64,000 bases of DNA, from positions 2,976,001 to 3,040,000 of the forward strand of contig OX637353.1 in assembly GCA_951799405.1 (NCBI GenBank). The letters are read 5' to 3'. The DNA comes from Agapetus fuscipes (taxonomy: Eukaryota; Arthropoda; Insecta; Trichoptera; Glossosomatidae). The notes beneath the pieces were generated by a model. That model was not told the DNA's origin, made no database searches, and worked only from the letters and a program-made list of their open reading frames with translations. The position numbers and the translations under genes are program-made. Within the stretch, counting starts at the first letter, position 1, and each line of letters opens with the position of its first letter. Shown one piece after another: positions 35,071-47,544 of this stretch.

Positions 35071-35251
35071 CACACGACTTTTTGGTCAAAGTCATTTTGG
35101 TCACATACAATATATTATCCAGAGACAGCTCCATCACAGAAAACTTGCTCTACAAAAAACCTTTAGAATTACTGTAGTTTTCTGTGATAGACCGTTCTGT
35201 GGACTCTACATTGTGTGCGACCGAAATGTCGTTGACCGAAAAGTCGTGTGG
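35071..35251. mobile_element. Foldback element with ~75-bp diverged arms
   Basis: Arm 1 (35071-35145) starts CACACGACTTTTTGGTCAA and arm 2 (35176-35251, inverse) starts CCACACGACTTTTCGGTCAA; both end CACAGAAAACT. Internal direct repeats of the type GTC-TTTTGGTCA occur in each arm. Confidence 0.75.
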
Positions 35252-36421
35252 ACGTTGGTACTGTCGTATGTCTGATTTTTCAATTAACGAGTCGTCTGTA
35301 GACGAGTTATCTTTGACCAATTGTCGTGACACAGCCCAGAGGAATGACGCGCGAAGTCGCTCTGATTGCAGGTAAAGGTAATGAAGCGAGATGACAGTGA
35401 TGGAAGTGAAACTGTGCACTGATAAATAGCAATCTATTATTCAAGGAACGAATATTGTAATACGAGTACATTAATAACTATTTTATTATCTAGATTTTCG
35501 GGAGTAATTTGTCAAAGTTAATTTTTATAAATTTAAGTAAAATTCAATTTTGTTATAATTCACTTTTTGAATGTATTTTGTATACAACCAGTCTCGATTT
35601 ACGTCCGAAAATGGGAGGTACCTACCTACTGCGTATCCTTAAAACTGATTTTGTTCCAAATAAACTCAAAAAGTGAATTATAAGACAACTTGAATGTTAT
35701 TTCAATTAACATTTATAACTAGGCAATAATTAAAATAAAATCTCAAAAATAACAATAAAAATTAACGTTTAAAATTTAAAAGCCTTTACAGCTCACCCGC
35801 CATTTTTTCAGATGATGAAACAAAATCCATGTATGTGCATAAGACTTGCATCAACGAGATTGTCTAAGTATGCGTACGGCCACGAACATCTTCAAGTATC
35901 GTTACACCCATCATGACAACTTTCCGTATAAATACAAATTTCTGCACGAGAAAACAAGTCATCCTTATCAAAGACATATCGAAAAGAGTTCATATAATAT
36001 TCATAAATTCCACATCTGGTCGGATTGAAAAATGCTTACTTGATTTCATTTCCGGGGTCGCCATCTTGTTTACATATTTTTCCCTCCAATTTGCCTCGAG
36101 GAAGCCCTGTAACATCTTCCCTCATTTGTAAGCGCGACTTCAGCTCGCATCAATCTTCGGCAAGGATTCAATGTTATGATCGAAAAATTCCTCGCTAAGT
36201 GAATAAAGTTATGTCATTAAAAATTCACGAGAAAAGCAATTTCTCTCAGGAAGTTTCTCCTCCCGTGTAATATGGTAAACGACTACAAAATACTACACGC
36301 GTGGAATGTTACGAGTTTCATATTATGAAGTAGGTATTTTATTACGCATATTTTTTGGACGTGTTTATTATTATTTTCTTCAGACTGAATTATACTAATT
36401 ATAACCAAGCATTTCTATATC

Positions 36422-36500
36422 TATAACCTAAGTTGCAAAGATACATGGACATTTAATGTTTATATTTAATGCCTGACCATAAGCAGGCACATACTCGTAT
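36422..36500 (-). mobile_element. SINE-like family A, 3' fragment
   Basis: AACCTAAGTTGCAAAGATACAT followed by a diverged 3' block. Only the tail-proximal third remains. Confidence 0.55.
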
Positions 36501-36989
36501 ATTGTTGCAACTAAGAATAAAGATGAGGCAGGGTGGCAAGGTATTTTTCCCCAAAGTTGAATAGGATAGCACCTAATCACATTTTTCCCCTGGTTTGGGG
36601 TGTTTGAGGGCGCTGACTCCATTGGAGGACGCTTTATGTGAGACGATAGGAGTACCCTCACATATTTCTGCATTGTGGTGCAAAGGAAAAGGTTGAAAAG
36701 AACAGTTCTCTTGCGGCTGTATCGTACGTTAGGAAAAGTGGCGCAAACTGCGTGATAATGAAAAGGGGTTTACTAGCGGCAACACAAACTGTAGAGGCAC
36801 GCTATGCCTTCCCGAGGGACAGGCTGGATATTCCCGACACGTAGCCTTAACTCGCTAGCAGACTTCTTCGGACAAAGACAGTGTAATTACAAGTCTTTTA
36901 TGACAGCTACTAAGTTGTAGGTTTCCTGACACAAACAAGAGGCAAGTTAACTAACTTGAAGTTAAAAAAAACCTCTCTTAATCTTTTTC

Positions 36990-37991
36990 TCTTCATTTCT
37001 TAAAAACAGAAGCCAATTTGTGCAAATAAATGACCAACATTCGGCTAATTTTTTTCCAACTTCAGGAGTTCCTCAAGGCTCTAATTTAGGCCCTCTAGCC
37101 TTCATTGTGTTCATTAACGACATTGCGGACAAGATCAAAAATAGTTCTTGTCTTCTTTACGCTGATGACATGAAAATTTATACAGAAATCAAGGATTTTC
37201 AAGACTGTATTAATTTACAGATGGATTTGAACTCTCTGCTGATGTGGTCCAATAATAATGGATTGAACTTCAACATTAGCAAGTGTTCTGTCATGTCATT
37301 CACAAGATCCGCTTGTCCCATAATCCATGAGTACAGTATTGGTGGGTCGATACTGGCTCGTGTCTTTTCATTTAGGGACCTGGGCGTAGTTTTTGATCCT
37401 GGTCTGAAGTTTACAGAACATATAACGCAGTTGACGACGAAATGCTACCAGTTATTGGGCTTTGTGATCAGAATTAGCAATAATTTTGAGTCACCGAGAG
37501 CTATGGTGGATGTCTTCAACTGTATTGTACGTTCTAAATTAGAGTACGCTGTCGAGGTTTGGGCCCCGTATCAGCGGAAGTATGTAGATCTTTTGGAGCA
37601 AATTCAAAAAAAGTTTTTGAGGTACCTCCTCATGAGAATACATGGGAATTATCCCAAGTTTATGCACCATGAGGAATTACTTGAGAAAACCAGCTCCAGG
37701 AGCCTGGAATCTCGGCGCAACGGTTCTCTTATGGTGCTTTGTTACAAGATCATTAACGGCTTAATTGACAGCCCCACCCTGTTAGAGAGTTTTGAGCTTT
37801 ATGTGCCAGATGGCTACGGCCGGGGAAGACGGCATGAACTTTTTCATGTACCGCTGTCCCGTACCGACGTCATGGCACAACATGCCTTAACTCGGAGTGT
37901 TACTCTGATTAATTCCGCTGACATAGACATTTTTTACATTAACTTAGAATCATTCAAAGATCTAGTTAAAGAGCTCCTCCCAGCTTGTTAA
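36990..37991 (+). pseudogene. Reverse transcriptase fragment (jockey/CR1-type LINE ORF2)
   Basis: One open frame of at least 323 codons (first internal ATG at 37020). The frame is open a little further upstream: FLKNRSQFVQINDQH, homologous to the residues that precede the SGVPQGS motif. From the ATG, SGVPQGSNLGP lies at residues 15-25 (region 4), the catalytic YADD at 47-50, and then LGVVFDPGLKFTEHI and LEYAVEVWAPYQ, the usual thumb/C-terminal landmarks of jockey- and CR1-type enzymes. The first half of the domain (regions 0-3), the endonuclease and any ORF1 are missing, so it cannot be autonomous. There is no internal stop or frameshift over about 970 bases, so it is younger than the other LINE remains here. 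Function in an intact element: copying its RNA into DNA at a nicked target. Confidence 0.9.
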
Positions 37992-38035
37992 TGACTGTGT
38001 GAGGGTGCACTGTAATAAGGGAAACCTGTTGTGCA

Positions 38036-38084
<49 letters not shown>
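36990..38084 (+). mobile_element. 5'-truncated non-LTR retrotransposon with A tail
   Basis: Comprises a reverse-transcriptase fragment (36990-37991), a very short 3' UTR (about 45 bp) and an uninterrupted 48-nt A tail (38037-38084). Truncation inside the reverse-transcriptase domain plus a long pure A tail indicates a comparatively recent target-primed insertion. I could not identify the flanking target duplication. Confidence 0.88.
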
Positions 38085-38085
<1 letters not shown>

Positions 38086-40367
38086 AGATAGGTACGTATA
38101 TTCACTTGAAGAAAACACAATAAAACCTAAAAGTATTTTTTTTGGCATTTCACCCTTAAGTATGTTAGAGCCGTGGATTCATCTTTTATTATGAGTCGCA
38201 AAAAGGTTTGAGAATTTAGTTTAAACATTTTGATGATAACGTTAGATTTTTATACATTTTTAAACTAAAAGTAACATAATACAACTTATACACCTAATAA
38301 TATCGAAATATAGAGACAAAATATATAAAATTTCCCTCGGAAAGGTGATGTCACGGGGGTAGGTGACTAGATAGAAAGATAGATAGATTTATTTACACAC
38401 ATTATTGTGCATTACAGGTTAAACCTAATACATACAAGAAATAAAAAACATTCATATTGCATTCTTTACTAGGGTCCTTAGCATCCAAAAATATAATCGG
38501 ATTTACCAACACGACATTTTTTTCTGGCTTTTTTCGTCTGACTACATTAATAACGGCATTTTAAAAATCATTCCTTTAAACGTCATCATATGACCACTCT
38601 TGATTTTCTACATACCTTATACTACCGGCAGTACCTTAAGTGCCTAAAAAAACAATCCCACATAATTTATATCGACGGTTAAAAGGATATAAGGCACAAG
38701 CGACAAAAAATAAATTGTTCAAAGATTGAGATTGCAAAAAACTGGACATAACTTTTTTCTTTTTTTGTTTACGTCGTTAAAATCAGAACAGCTCTAGAAT
38801 TAAAAAAAAAAAACTATAAGCATTTTTTGGCATTTCTATTAATATGATTTTACGTTATTTTACGAGGTTTTATGTAACGAGCGCCTTTAGAACAAAAAAG
38901 ACCAAAAATTTCGTCGGTAACACCAAAACCTTACTTCGAAACACAGTTTATTGCTTGGGCATAAACGACAAAAAAAAGTCGAGCTATGAGAGTAAGCTCA
39001 TTAGAAAGAGCGGAAAATTTTAAGTAGGATAGCATTCATAACTGATTTTCGACCAAAACGTCGCTTATGATTTCGTACGTAGTTTTAGGGCAGAAGAATC
39101 AAAGTGTGATTCATACGTACATTTACTATTGACGACTGCCTGCTGTCTACGTCTGAAACCGCCTTAGTTCTACACTGACTATGCCAGCATCTTCTTTATT
39201 TTATAAGGTCTCTACGCTTGACTTTTTTTCATCGAGTATTTGGCAGGCTTTGGCAATTATATTGATCAATAAAATGTAAATACTTTTGTATTTACACATA
39301 CCTATACATAACATTTTATAACAAAGTTACTTTGTACTTATTCAGCACAGTTACAACTAGCTATATTCTATACATGATTCGGAAAATGTAAAAAGACATT
39401 TTATTTTATTTTATGTTTCTAGTCTCTAGTTTCAAAAAAGGAAGTATTGAGACATGCGAGAGTAAAAGCCACCCTTAGAGCGCAGCAGTTAGTGGACTAC
39501 ACCGCAAATTGGAACTGAGAAAGCAAGTAACCTTGGTTATAAATGTTCCCTGATTGATTGTTAAGTAATTTTAAATGAAACTTTAAATCGCTATTGGATG
39601 ATGAATTATGTAAGCACAGCGATTTTTTTAAACAAACAAATATTTTGATAGTAAAATTAAATCAGAAATTTGATGCTCTTCAAGATCACACAAGTTTCAT
39701 AAGAATCTTTGTTTATTACTTACATGTACAATTTGTAAAATACCTCACACTCTCTCTACATCCTTTATTCTTCACAAAACCAGGGAAAAGAATGGAGAAT
39801 AAATGTAGGCGCATTTTTCAACATTTCAGCATAGAATAGATAAAGTAAAACAATAGAGCTGTGACAAGAAGGATTTCTCAGGTCAGATGACGTCATCTGT
39901 AGCAATCTATCTCAGTTCCTCTTCCTTCCTTTTTTCAGGTTATATAGAAGGTTTTTATGCATTGAAACTTCAAGCTTACCAAGCTCATCGGTGAGATTTT
40001 TTAAGCATAGTCATCACTAGATTATGTTTTTTGAGATATTTTCGCAGTATTTTTTTTTATGCTTTTCAGATTTATAAAAGCAACACTCTAAAAAATGTAC
40101 CTGCACTTTCGACCACCACGTTTTTTTTTTTCCAGAAAAGAACGGCAATAATTAGCTACAAAATAAATTGCACAGAATCTGTACTCGACTTTCTTGCAAA
40201 AATTAACCCACTGTATGACGTATGTAAAGCTAGAATCATCTACCAGCTTATGCCGTTTCAATAAAAATATAATATATCAATAATAAATCAATTTTATTCC
40301 ACCGCGGTGTGTACCTGCATACTCGTACAATATGGATATAGGCATATAAATACTTAAATGAATACAT
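38085..40367. other. AT-rich region without recognised features
   Basis: No open frame with family resemblance and no repeat shared with the rest of the window was found. Confidence 0.5.
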
Positions 40368-40690
40368 TTTTTTTTTTTAAGAAATCCTGTGCGGGAGACT
40401 CCCTAGATTCTAAAGACTCTAGAGGTCTATGACACTTGTTGTAGTGCCGCAGAGGTGTACGAGCTTGGTCGTCGCTACAAAGCGCCAATACTCAAGCAAG
40501 ACCCAGTTGCTGTGAGGCTGGATGGATCTTTGGTGACCGGTCATTGGTAAAGGTTTATGAATTTTTCAACCCAGCGAAGAGCACATTCGAAATATAAATG
40601 GTATATTTTGTGCTCCGCCGGGATCCGAATCCACAACCTTCCATTTACGAGTCCGAAGTGTTGCCACTACGGACTACGGACCGGTATTTT
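40368..40690 (-). mobile_element. tRNA-derived SINE, family C
   Basis: On the minus strand: tRNA-like head ACCGGTCCGTAGTCC with B-box-like GGATTCGGATCCCGGC, then a body shared with 54651-55108, ending GAGTCTCCCGCACAGGATTTC and a short A-rich tail. About 320 bp. Confidence 0.85.
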
Positions 40691-40735
40691 GTTGATTTAT
40701 TTGAAAAAGTACCAATTACACAAGAAAGATCCTCG

Positions 40736-41659
40736 ACTCATAGGTTGGTATGAAGCTGACCTCTGTACTGTACTGTACTGTATCCTGCCACCGTTTCATT
40801 AGGGGTGGCCGGTACCTCCGCAGATGCGCCTCCACTTTTTGCTGTCATCACCTTTTTCATACATACTCTTCTCTTATTATCACTCTGCAGAATCTATTCT
40901 TTCGCAATCTCACCTATTTGGTCTAACCATTCTTTCCTCAGCCTTCCCCTTCCGCGCTTTCCTCTGACATTTCCTTTGTACACTTTCTTGGTTAGTTGTT
41001 CATCATCCTTTCTTTCAAGATGTCTGAACCATCTCATCGTACTTTTTTGTACTTTCATTCTCATATTCTCTTTTATACCACACTCGTTCATCACTCAAGC
41101 ATTACGTACTCTATCACTCAGTGTCTTTCCAGCCATTGCTCTCAGGTAAGCCATTTCAACCGTACTTACATACTTTACTCAGCTCACATTCATCAAGCCT
41201 CACTTCCACCAACCAATATGCCATTGTGGACCGCCGATCTCATATTCTTCGTAAGTTTCCTATTTCTTGCAATTCTTCCAATCGTTTCCATTACACTACT
41301 TCCTCTACTAGCGCGCTTTTCCAGTTATTTCGTCAATTTCGCATTCGACTCAAACTTGCTTCCCAGATAATCAAATTCTTTCACGACCTCCACTCTTTTT
41401 TCATTCAGTCTTATCTCAATTTTCTCGCATTTCTCAGTCCTTCCAAAGTGTAAAAAATAATTCACTTTGTCAATGTCACCCCTGTTTCAAGGAAGGTCGG
41501 CAAGAGTTGCAGGTTTTATGTTCATTTGAGATTTGGTTTTAATTTGTAAGTACAAATTCAGCATTCGTAAGCGCGAACTTACACGTACCTGTTTGTGGGC
41601 ATGCATTTCATATTAGTTTTGAATGTTTATATTTCATTGCAACTTATATTCTAGATTAT
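40736..41659 (+). mobile_element. SINE-like family A copy split by an RTE LINE tail
   Basis: The 5' piece (40736-40780: CTCATAGGTTGGTATGAAGC) and the 3' piece (41449-41659: from AAAATAATTCACTTTGTCAATG to CTTATATTCTAGATT) are on the same strand and together make one family-A copy. They are separated by about 670 bp of minus-strand RTE sequence. This is a nested insertion. Confidence 0.75.
40781..41448 (-). pseudogene. RTE-type LINE 3' end inserted in a SINE-A copy
   Basis: Minus-strand translation gives NECGIKENMRMKVQKSTMRW, HLERKDDEQLTKKVY and GRGRLRKEWLDQIGEIAKE. Upstream (higher coordinates) are frame-shifted remains of the preceding region. The 3' end (GGGGTGGCCGGTACC reading out to GGCAGGATACAG) terminates in (TACAG)n at 40765-40785, directly against the left half of the SINE. 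Confidence 0.78.
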
Positions 41660-42838
41660 TTTGGATGGTCATTGAACCCTTCTGTATGCAAACTAGTACT
41701 TTGTATGGTGGGTAAACTTTTTAGTTATATTTTGAAAAAGTAACGACTGATTATTATTGGTATTTTTAAAATTTTAAGAATCGCAGCCTTTTATCTATTT
41801 TAACCCTTTGACTACCAAGAAAATTGCTAATACATTTTGTATGGAAAATTTTCACTTTCTATGGCGGCTATCCTTTTGATTCACTTTTTAGAAAAAATAA
41901 TGATGGCAATATATAGGTTATTATTATTATTTTACATTTGTACTACATTATTTTTTTATTAACCCTCTAACTGCCGAGAATTTTTCCATTATTTTTTTCT
42001 TTTATACTCCCTAAGCCGAGATTATGATGAAGAAATGATTATAATTATTAGATAGCACTATTATATACCTAAATGGATCACAAAAAATTTAAGAAAAATC
42101 GTCGGAGCCGTGAATTTTCAAAAAAGTAAAAAAAAATGATTACGAATTAAAGTAATGCACCTATTATTTCTTTCAAATCTAAAACAAATTTAAATATCTT
42201 GCATTTTAATGGGTTTTTGTAATATTTTCGATTTAAAATTTGAGATCGTGTAAACGGTGCTTTATATTTATTTTTTCAAAAAAAATTTTTGTAAATTTGT
42301 AGAAATTTATGTTGTCCATAATATTGTAGAACATTATATTTTTGTTGACCCCTTAACTTTCGAGAAAATCACAATCGTTTGTTTTTTCATATGGCAGCCC
42401 ATAGACACAGATTAGTAAGAGTGTTGCCATAACTAATTTATTAGGTTAAAAATTAATTAGTGGCAACTCTGAAAATTTAAGAAAAACTCTTGGAGCCGTT
42501 TTTGAGAAAAGTGCAATTTTATGTTTTTTTTGTATGGCAGCCATCTTGAATTTTCAAGTTGGTGTAATGCCATGTTATTCATACTTAATACATGTCCAAA
42601 AAAGTTGATGTAGCCAAAATTTGGTATCTCTAGGTCTTATACTTTGGAAAGTGACACACATACATACATACATACATACATACATACATACATACATACA
42701 GACGGACGTTTTTGAAAGATAGTGTTTTTTGGCATGCCCTGCACCAGGACAACTCATTTCCGTGAAAACCTCGAATTTTTTTTGTCACACCAAATCATAA
42801 CTTTCTTTATAGCCTTCGGCTATAGCAAGAAAGTAAAA
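41657..42838 (+). repeat. Family E element, copy 1 (partial)
   Basis: Contains the family's internal blocks (CACTTTCTATGGCGGCTATC, GAGCCGTTTTTGAGAAAAGT, CAGCCATCTTGAATTTTCAA), a (CATA)n tract, the GCCCTGCACCAGGACAACTC block and a terminal hairpin ATAGCCTTCGGCTAT at about 42812-42826. Oriented like the left arm of the 55763-59916 inverted repeat. Confidence 0.75.
42656..42700. repeat. (CATA)n microsatellite
   Basis: About ten CATA units, followed by GACGGACG, within family E copy 1. Confidence 0.9.
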
Positions 42839-43805
42839 AGTGTACGTATATCCATTTACATTTCAGATTTTCTTCTAAAAGCACATCTGCTGAATATAAA
42901 CATTAGTTCAAGTTAATACATTCCTGCATCTTTTGTAGATCACAGATGATAGACTGATGACTAATCAGCTGATGGAACATTCAGATTTGTAGTTTTCAAC
43001 AAACACAATTCAATTGTTTTTAAAAGAACAAAAGAACAACGGTAATCTACCTCTTTAACCGCTACAGACTATCATTTTTGCATTAAGTCGCCATGCGATA
43101 TTCAAATGAATACTGCAGAAAAAAAATATCAAATCTAGCCACTTTTATTGCTATCAATATAATTCGTCTGAATTTCAAATCAGTTTAAAGTTCTACACCT
43201 CTAAAATCACAGTTTTTAAAAAGGATTTGTAGGCAAAAAATGGCACGCATGAATAACCATCTGTAGCGGCCACTGTACGATTCATGGTTTCAGGAAAAAT
43301 GTGATAACAAAGGGAAAGTCGCATGCGTCATAAAACATGCGACATTGATCGCTTTCCCAACAAAAGCACGCACGCATGCGGCACAAAAACATGTCGGAAC
43401 CATGGGACGTAAATAAAATATTAACGCGTATTAAAACGTTTTTTAAAAGTCATTTTTAATTTGATTCATATCTGAATATAATAATGAAAGGCCTTTTATG
43501 TTTTGAAATTTAACAACTAAACTAACGACTTCTATTGTCATTGTCATTTACAAATATGTAAGATGAAATCAATGCGCTCTTTTAAAACATAGATGTGGTT
43601 CAATCCATTGGCTATAACACGTACAGCTAATGGAACATCGGAGCCTGAAAAGTATATAGTTGTGCTTGTGATGACAGCTACAGAAGGTCACATGGCATGG
43701 CAGTGGGGAACAGGTTGGAGGCAGTGGGAGATGATGGATGAAAAGCCGCTTCCATGATATTATTACCAGACTATTTTGATTATGTTGACCGGTTTTTAAC
43801 ACTGA

Positions 43806-43870
43806 GAACACTACTTGTAACAAGGTTGGATTGGTGCCTCGAATCTGCTGCAAAAACATGGCGATTCGTT
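43806..43870. repeat. Short dispersed repeat shared with 33265-33312
   Basis: AAGGTTGGATTGGTGCCTCG, AATCTGCTGC..AACAT recurs at 33265-33312 as AAGTTAGATTGGTGCCTCG, AATCTGCCGCTCCAACAT. Boundaries unknown. Confidence 0.5.
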
Positions 43871-44712
43871 TAATATTTTATTGTCTACATAAAACCTAAT
43901 ATATATGTAACTTCAAACTCAATGCAAACAGTTTTGAACTAAATTAAATAATACAGAGTTTTTGTGTTTCTTAATTTTTTCTTCTTGTTTTTCTCCACTA
44001 TCCTTTTGATCTGTGACAACTGACCGTGATGCACGTGATGAGCATGGTATTTCTAAACAATATTTATGGATTTTCTAACGCTTTAGCAGTTTTCAGTTGT
44101 AGGTTGTAGTGTTCTACTTTTTATTCCTCACATACAATTGGTTTTCCGCAACAATTGAAATCGCATTTCCGATAAAAGCTTCCGGGAACTATCTCCACAT
44201 AGTCAGCGGGTAGTTCCAGTATTGGACCTCTGCCTCACAAAGTGCATTGATTTCCCACGAGAATCCAGACTTAGGTATGTATTATGATTGGTTCCACTGA
44301 GCCGCATGACTGAAAATGCTCCCGAAAGTGACACAATTCTATTGCATAGCTACGTTGCATCCACATACACCGCATAAAGGCAAATTCACATCAAACACAA
44401 AAAATATGTGTGATCTTTTTAGTATTTTCCCTTCACAAGTGGTTTTTTTCTCTTGTAATATTTGATTTTGAATTTATGAACCCGCAAATGTAAGTGACGA
44501 CAGGGGAAAACAAACAAAGGAATTTAAGAATAAAAGAAACCGAAGGCGAGAGCCGAGGTTGAAAAGGAAATAAAAAAATACAAAACCAAGAAAAGAAAAT
44601 TGCAAGAAGAATTGCTGTAAAAGTCAATTTCCCGATGTCGATTCTATTTATAGATTTAAAAGTCTGCAGTTCTTGATGGAAATTTGAATCTACTTAGAAA
44701 GCCTGTAACTAT

Positions 44713-44785
44713 ATCCTGTTGGCATTCCGCTAGGGGTAGCCGATACCTCTGCAGATGCACCTCTATTTTTCTGTTCTTATTTTTA
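44713..44785 (-). mobile_element. RTE-type LINE 3' tail fragment
   Basis: CCTGTTGGCATTCCGCTAGG, then GGTAGCCGATACCTCTGCAG matches the reverse complement of the RTE 3' end near 40795 and 54105. Confidence 0.6.
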
Positions 44786-45169
44786 ACTAATTGATTTTCT
44801 TGAAGCTCATGGCTATTTTCAATCCATAATCTATAAACAATTTCATTTATCTCCCATGATAATATCACACATTGCACAAAAATAAAACAAATTTACTATC
44901 AAAAAACATAATGATGAGCGTAAATTTAGTATTTCCTCATGACACTTGTCCTGTATACTTTGCTGCGTACAAGGTAAAACAGAATTCCTTAAAACTGGCT
45001 GAAAATAATAAAAAATTAATATAAGTAAAGGAGTCACATTCTTGACTCGCACACGCAGTCTCGGCTAAATGACTCATTCCTTAGATAAATTCAACACAAA
45101 AGAGCAACGTATAAAATTCCAGAATATTTTCTCGCGCTGTACAATCATTTCTGTGTGAATTCTGTAAAG

Positions 45170-46048
45170 CAGGGGCGGCCAAGGCGGGGACGGCGGACCC
45201 ATTCAGAAAGTGATAGAAAAACGGTTTAGTGCTTCAGTCCACTTTTACATATATTATCATAATCTTCATAAAAGTATACCATTTCCAATCCGCTTATAAC
45301 AGAATATATTTTTACTGCTGCAATATGATGACGAAAATATTTAAACAAAATTGTTCATTATAAGTCGAAGACAAATTTCTCAAACAGGAAGTGTTATTAT
45401 TGAACTTCTTGGACGGGAAAAGTCAAATGTTGACAATCTAAACCAATCTAATCTAATCTAAGCTGCAAGGATATATACCATTTAAGATTTACATTAAATG
45501 CATTCCCACAAGCAGACATGTATAATTTCGCGCTAACACATGCCGCATGTGGACCTGCATTATAAGAACCCATCTCAAATGAACATAAGCCCAACTCTTG
45601 CCGTCCTTCCCTGAGACAGGGGTGACATTGGCAAAGTGAACCATTTTTTCACAGTATGGGTGGTCAGCCGCATACCAACCTATAAGTCAAGGAACACACA
45701 TGACAAATTACATTTAATAATTTTTCATTTCTAGTGGTTTATAATATAAAGACGACAGTTGATTTTGGGACGCTAGCTAATAAAAGCCCGATGGTCCTCA
45801 CTGCGAAAATTTGACAATATTGAGTTGGTTCCATATGGTTTTTGTTCGGTATGCTCAAGCCCTCGTCCCAGTCCCGCATGAACGTGTCAGAAAACCTACA
45901 GCACGCGGACGCCCATTCAAAGGTTTATTTTATTTCTGTGAAAGACAATTGTTATTCATATCGAGACTGCAGCTAAAGCTATGTCATTGCTTTTCAGTGG
46001 ACCGCCAGCAAAAGCAGGTCGCTGGCTGTGAAGCTTTGTCCACCCCTG
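45170..46048. mobile_element. Possible non-autonomous hAT element
   Basis: Left end CAGGGGCGGCCAAGGC and right end (inverted) CAGGGGTGGACAAAGC are similar to hAT termini. The interior has no transposase and includes a SINE-A insertion. No 8-bp target duplication was found, which weakens the call. Confidence 0.4.
45444..45715 (-). mobile_element. SINE-like family A copy, full length
   Basis: Minus strand, (AATCT)n tail first, head CCTATAAGTCAAGGAAC, followed by the same ACATGACAAATTACATTT 5' extension as the copy at 20975. It sits inside the hAT-like element 45170-46048. Confidence 0.86.
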
Positions 46049-46049
46049 C

Positions 46050-46200
46050 AGCGGGGTGGTGCGCTGAGAGGAGGGGCCGGGTGTAGGCGAGGGGAGTGGG
46101 GGGGAGCGACGATCGATACCACCGCCCGGTTACGTAACAAGCCGCATGCACAAGGGTGGGAGGGGAGGGAGGGAGGAGGGAGGGGAAAGGCTGTAGACTT
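46050..46200 (+). repeat. G-rich tract
   Basis: Runs of three to seven G (GGGGGGGAGCG; GGGTGGGAGGGGAGGGAGGG). It contains at least four close G runs, so G-quadruplex formation on the plus strand is plausible. Stands out from the AT-rich surroundings. Confidence 0.7.
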
Positions 46201-46254
46201 TCGGAGAAATCAACGAATCTAGCGGCAGTCCATTACATCTTCATGGCTGGACAT

Positions 46255-46660
46255 TGTAGCTGTCTCCAGCCTTTAATTCGCTAAGGGTGGCTGCAACCTC
46301 CGCGATGCGTTCTCCCCTCTAACGTTTCCGTCGTTTTCTCGACATTGATTATTTTCTTCAAGCATGCTCTTCTTTAATTGGCAGTCTCACTAATTTAATG
46401 TACATCGGTCTTCCCCAACACCATTTTTATCATTCTCTTTGTACACTCGTCCTGCAAGTCTTTAATAACTCATCCTTTCAACGTAACCGAATCATCCCAT
46501 TATGCTCTTTGTACCATCACTTTAATATTCTCTACCATTTTGAGTTAATCACGGAACCCATGTTTCCCGGATTTCCCAGTTTTACGGATTCCCACATTTT
46601 CAATTCTTTCATTAACTGTCCACATTTCACTTCCATGCAACAGAGTCGGTAACAATATGT
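46255..46660 (-). pseudogene. RTE-type LINE C-terminus, heavily decayed
   Basis: Minus-strand reading contains LLPTLLHGSEMWTVNERIE, equivalent to the VLTYGSETW segment of RTE reverse transcriptases. The degraded 3' end GAGGTTGCAGCCACCCTTAG lies at 46285. Several frameshifts. Confidence 0.65.
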
Positions 46661-47544
46661 ACCGCACCGCCCTGGGAAAATTTTCTGTGTAAGCAGAGCC
46701 CTCGTGCACAGTGAAACCGCGGTGAGTGGGAGGGAAGCGATAGTGACTACACAACACATTTGCAGAGACACCGAGCCCTCAACGCTCCGCATCCGCAGCA
46801 ACTTGTGAAAAATAAACTTAAAAGTAACATTATTGTGTTAAAATAAACTATGATTGTTTAATTATATTGAGAAGCACAGCTGAAATAAGGAATAAGTGTA
46901 ACATAATAAAGAACATAATGGAAGACATCGTAAGATGGAGAAGACAGTGAAGATGATACTGGTACCAGCATATCTATAGGATGGGAAACGATAGGAACCC
47001 TCGAATCGTTCTTCAAGGGAACTCAAACGGAAGAAGACCTCCGAAGAGATGGTGTGATAGCCGACAGTCTGGATCATGGGAGGAGTAGCGGCACAAACAG
47101 ATCCTTCGGATCTATAAAAGAAGAATAAATAGTTCGAAGAGAATCACAGTTTGGGGATTCCACTGAGCGTTATGCGGTCCTTGCAAAATTGTGGACCAGC
47201 ACCTAAATATTTAATTGACTCTTTTTTTTTCAAGGCTCAGCTTTACGATGAATTGTTATTTCCACTTATAGGAAGCAACTATTTTCACAGTGCGGCCTCC
47301 ATTTTTCACTTTATCATTCATAAAATATATCATAAATCACAACACAAAATATCAGTGAAAGTTGTAGCCGATTTCTGAAGAGATTTAATGAAACTTAAAG
47401 ATTTCCCATTACAGGCTAAACTTATCTTCCCAACTCCTTATTTTCTCACCCTTTCTTCCCCGCGCCCCTCTTCCCCTCAGTATCCACTTATCGCCTCCCA
47501 CGCACTTCCAGAACCTTCCATCGATCTGCATCATTATTATACAA

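Larger units (their letters stand above)
30181..36989. other. AT-rich non-coding region with scattered repeats
   Basis: Apart from the SINE-A copy, the foldback elements and the tail fragments listed separately, I see no gene. The stretches 30440-31830 and 31900-32980 are AT-rich without recognisable features, and 35260-36420 shows none beyond short palindromes. Confidence 0.5.
42839..45169. other. Non-coding region between family E copy 1 and the hAT-like element
   Basis: Only a short dispersed repeat (43806-43870) and an RTE tail (44713-44785) were recognised. The stretch 43300-43395 is rich in GCATGCG words. Confidence 0.5.

Noticed and set aside
46028..46222. Frames in the G-rich island (glycine/arginine-rich)
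   Set aside because: Composition follows from the G-rich repeat; several frames are open by chance.
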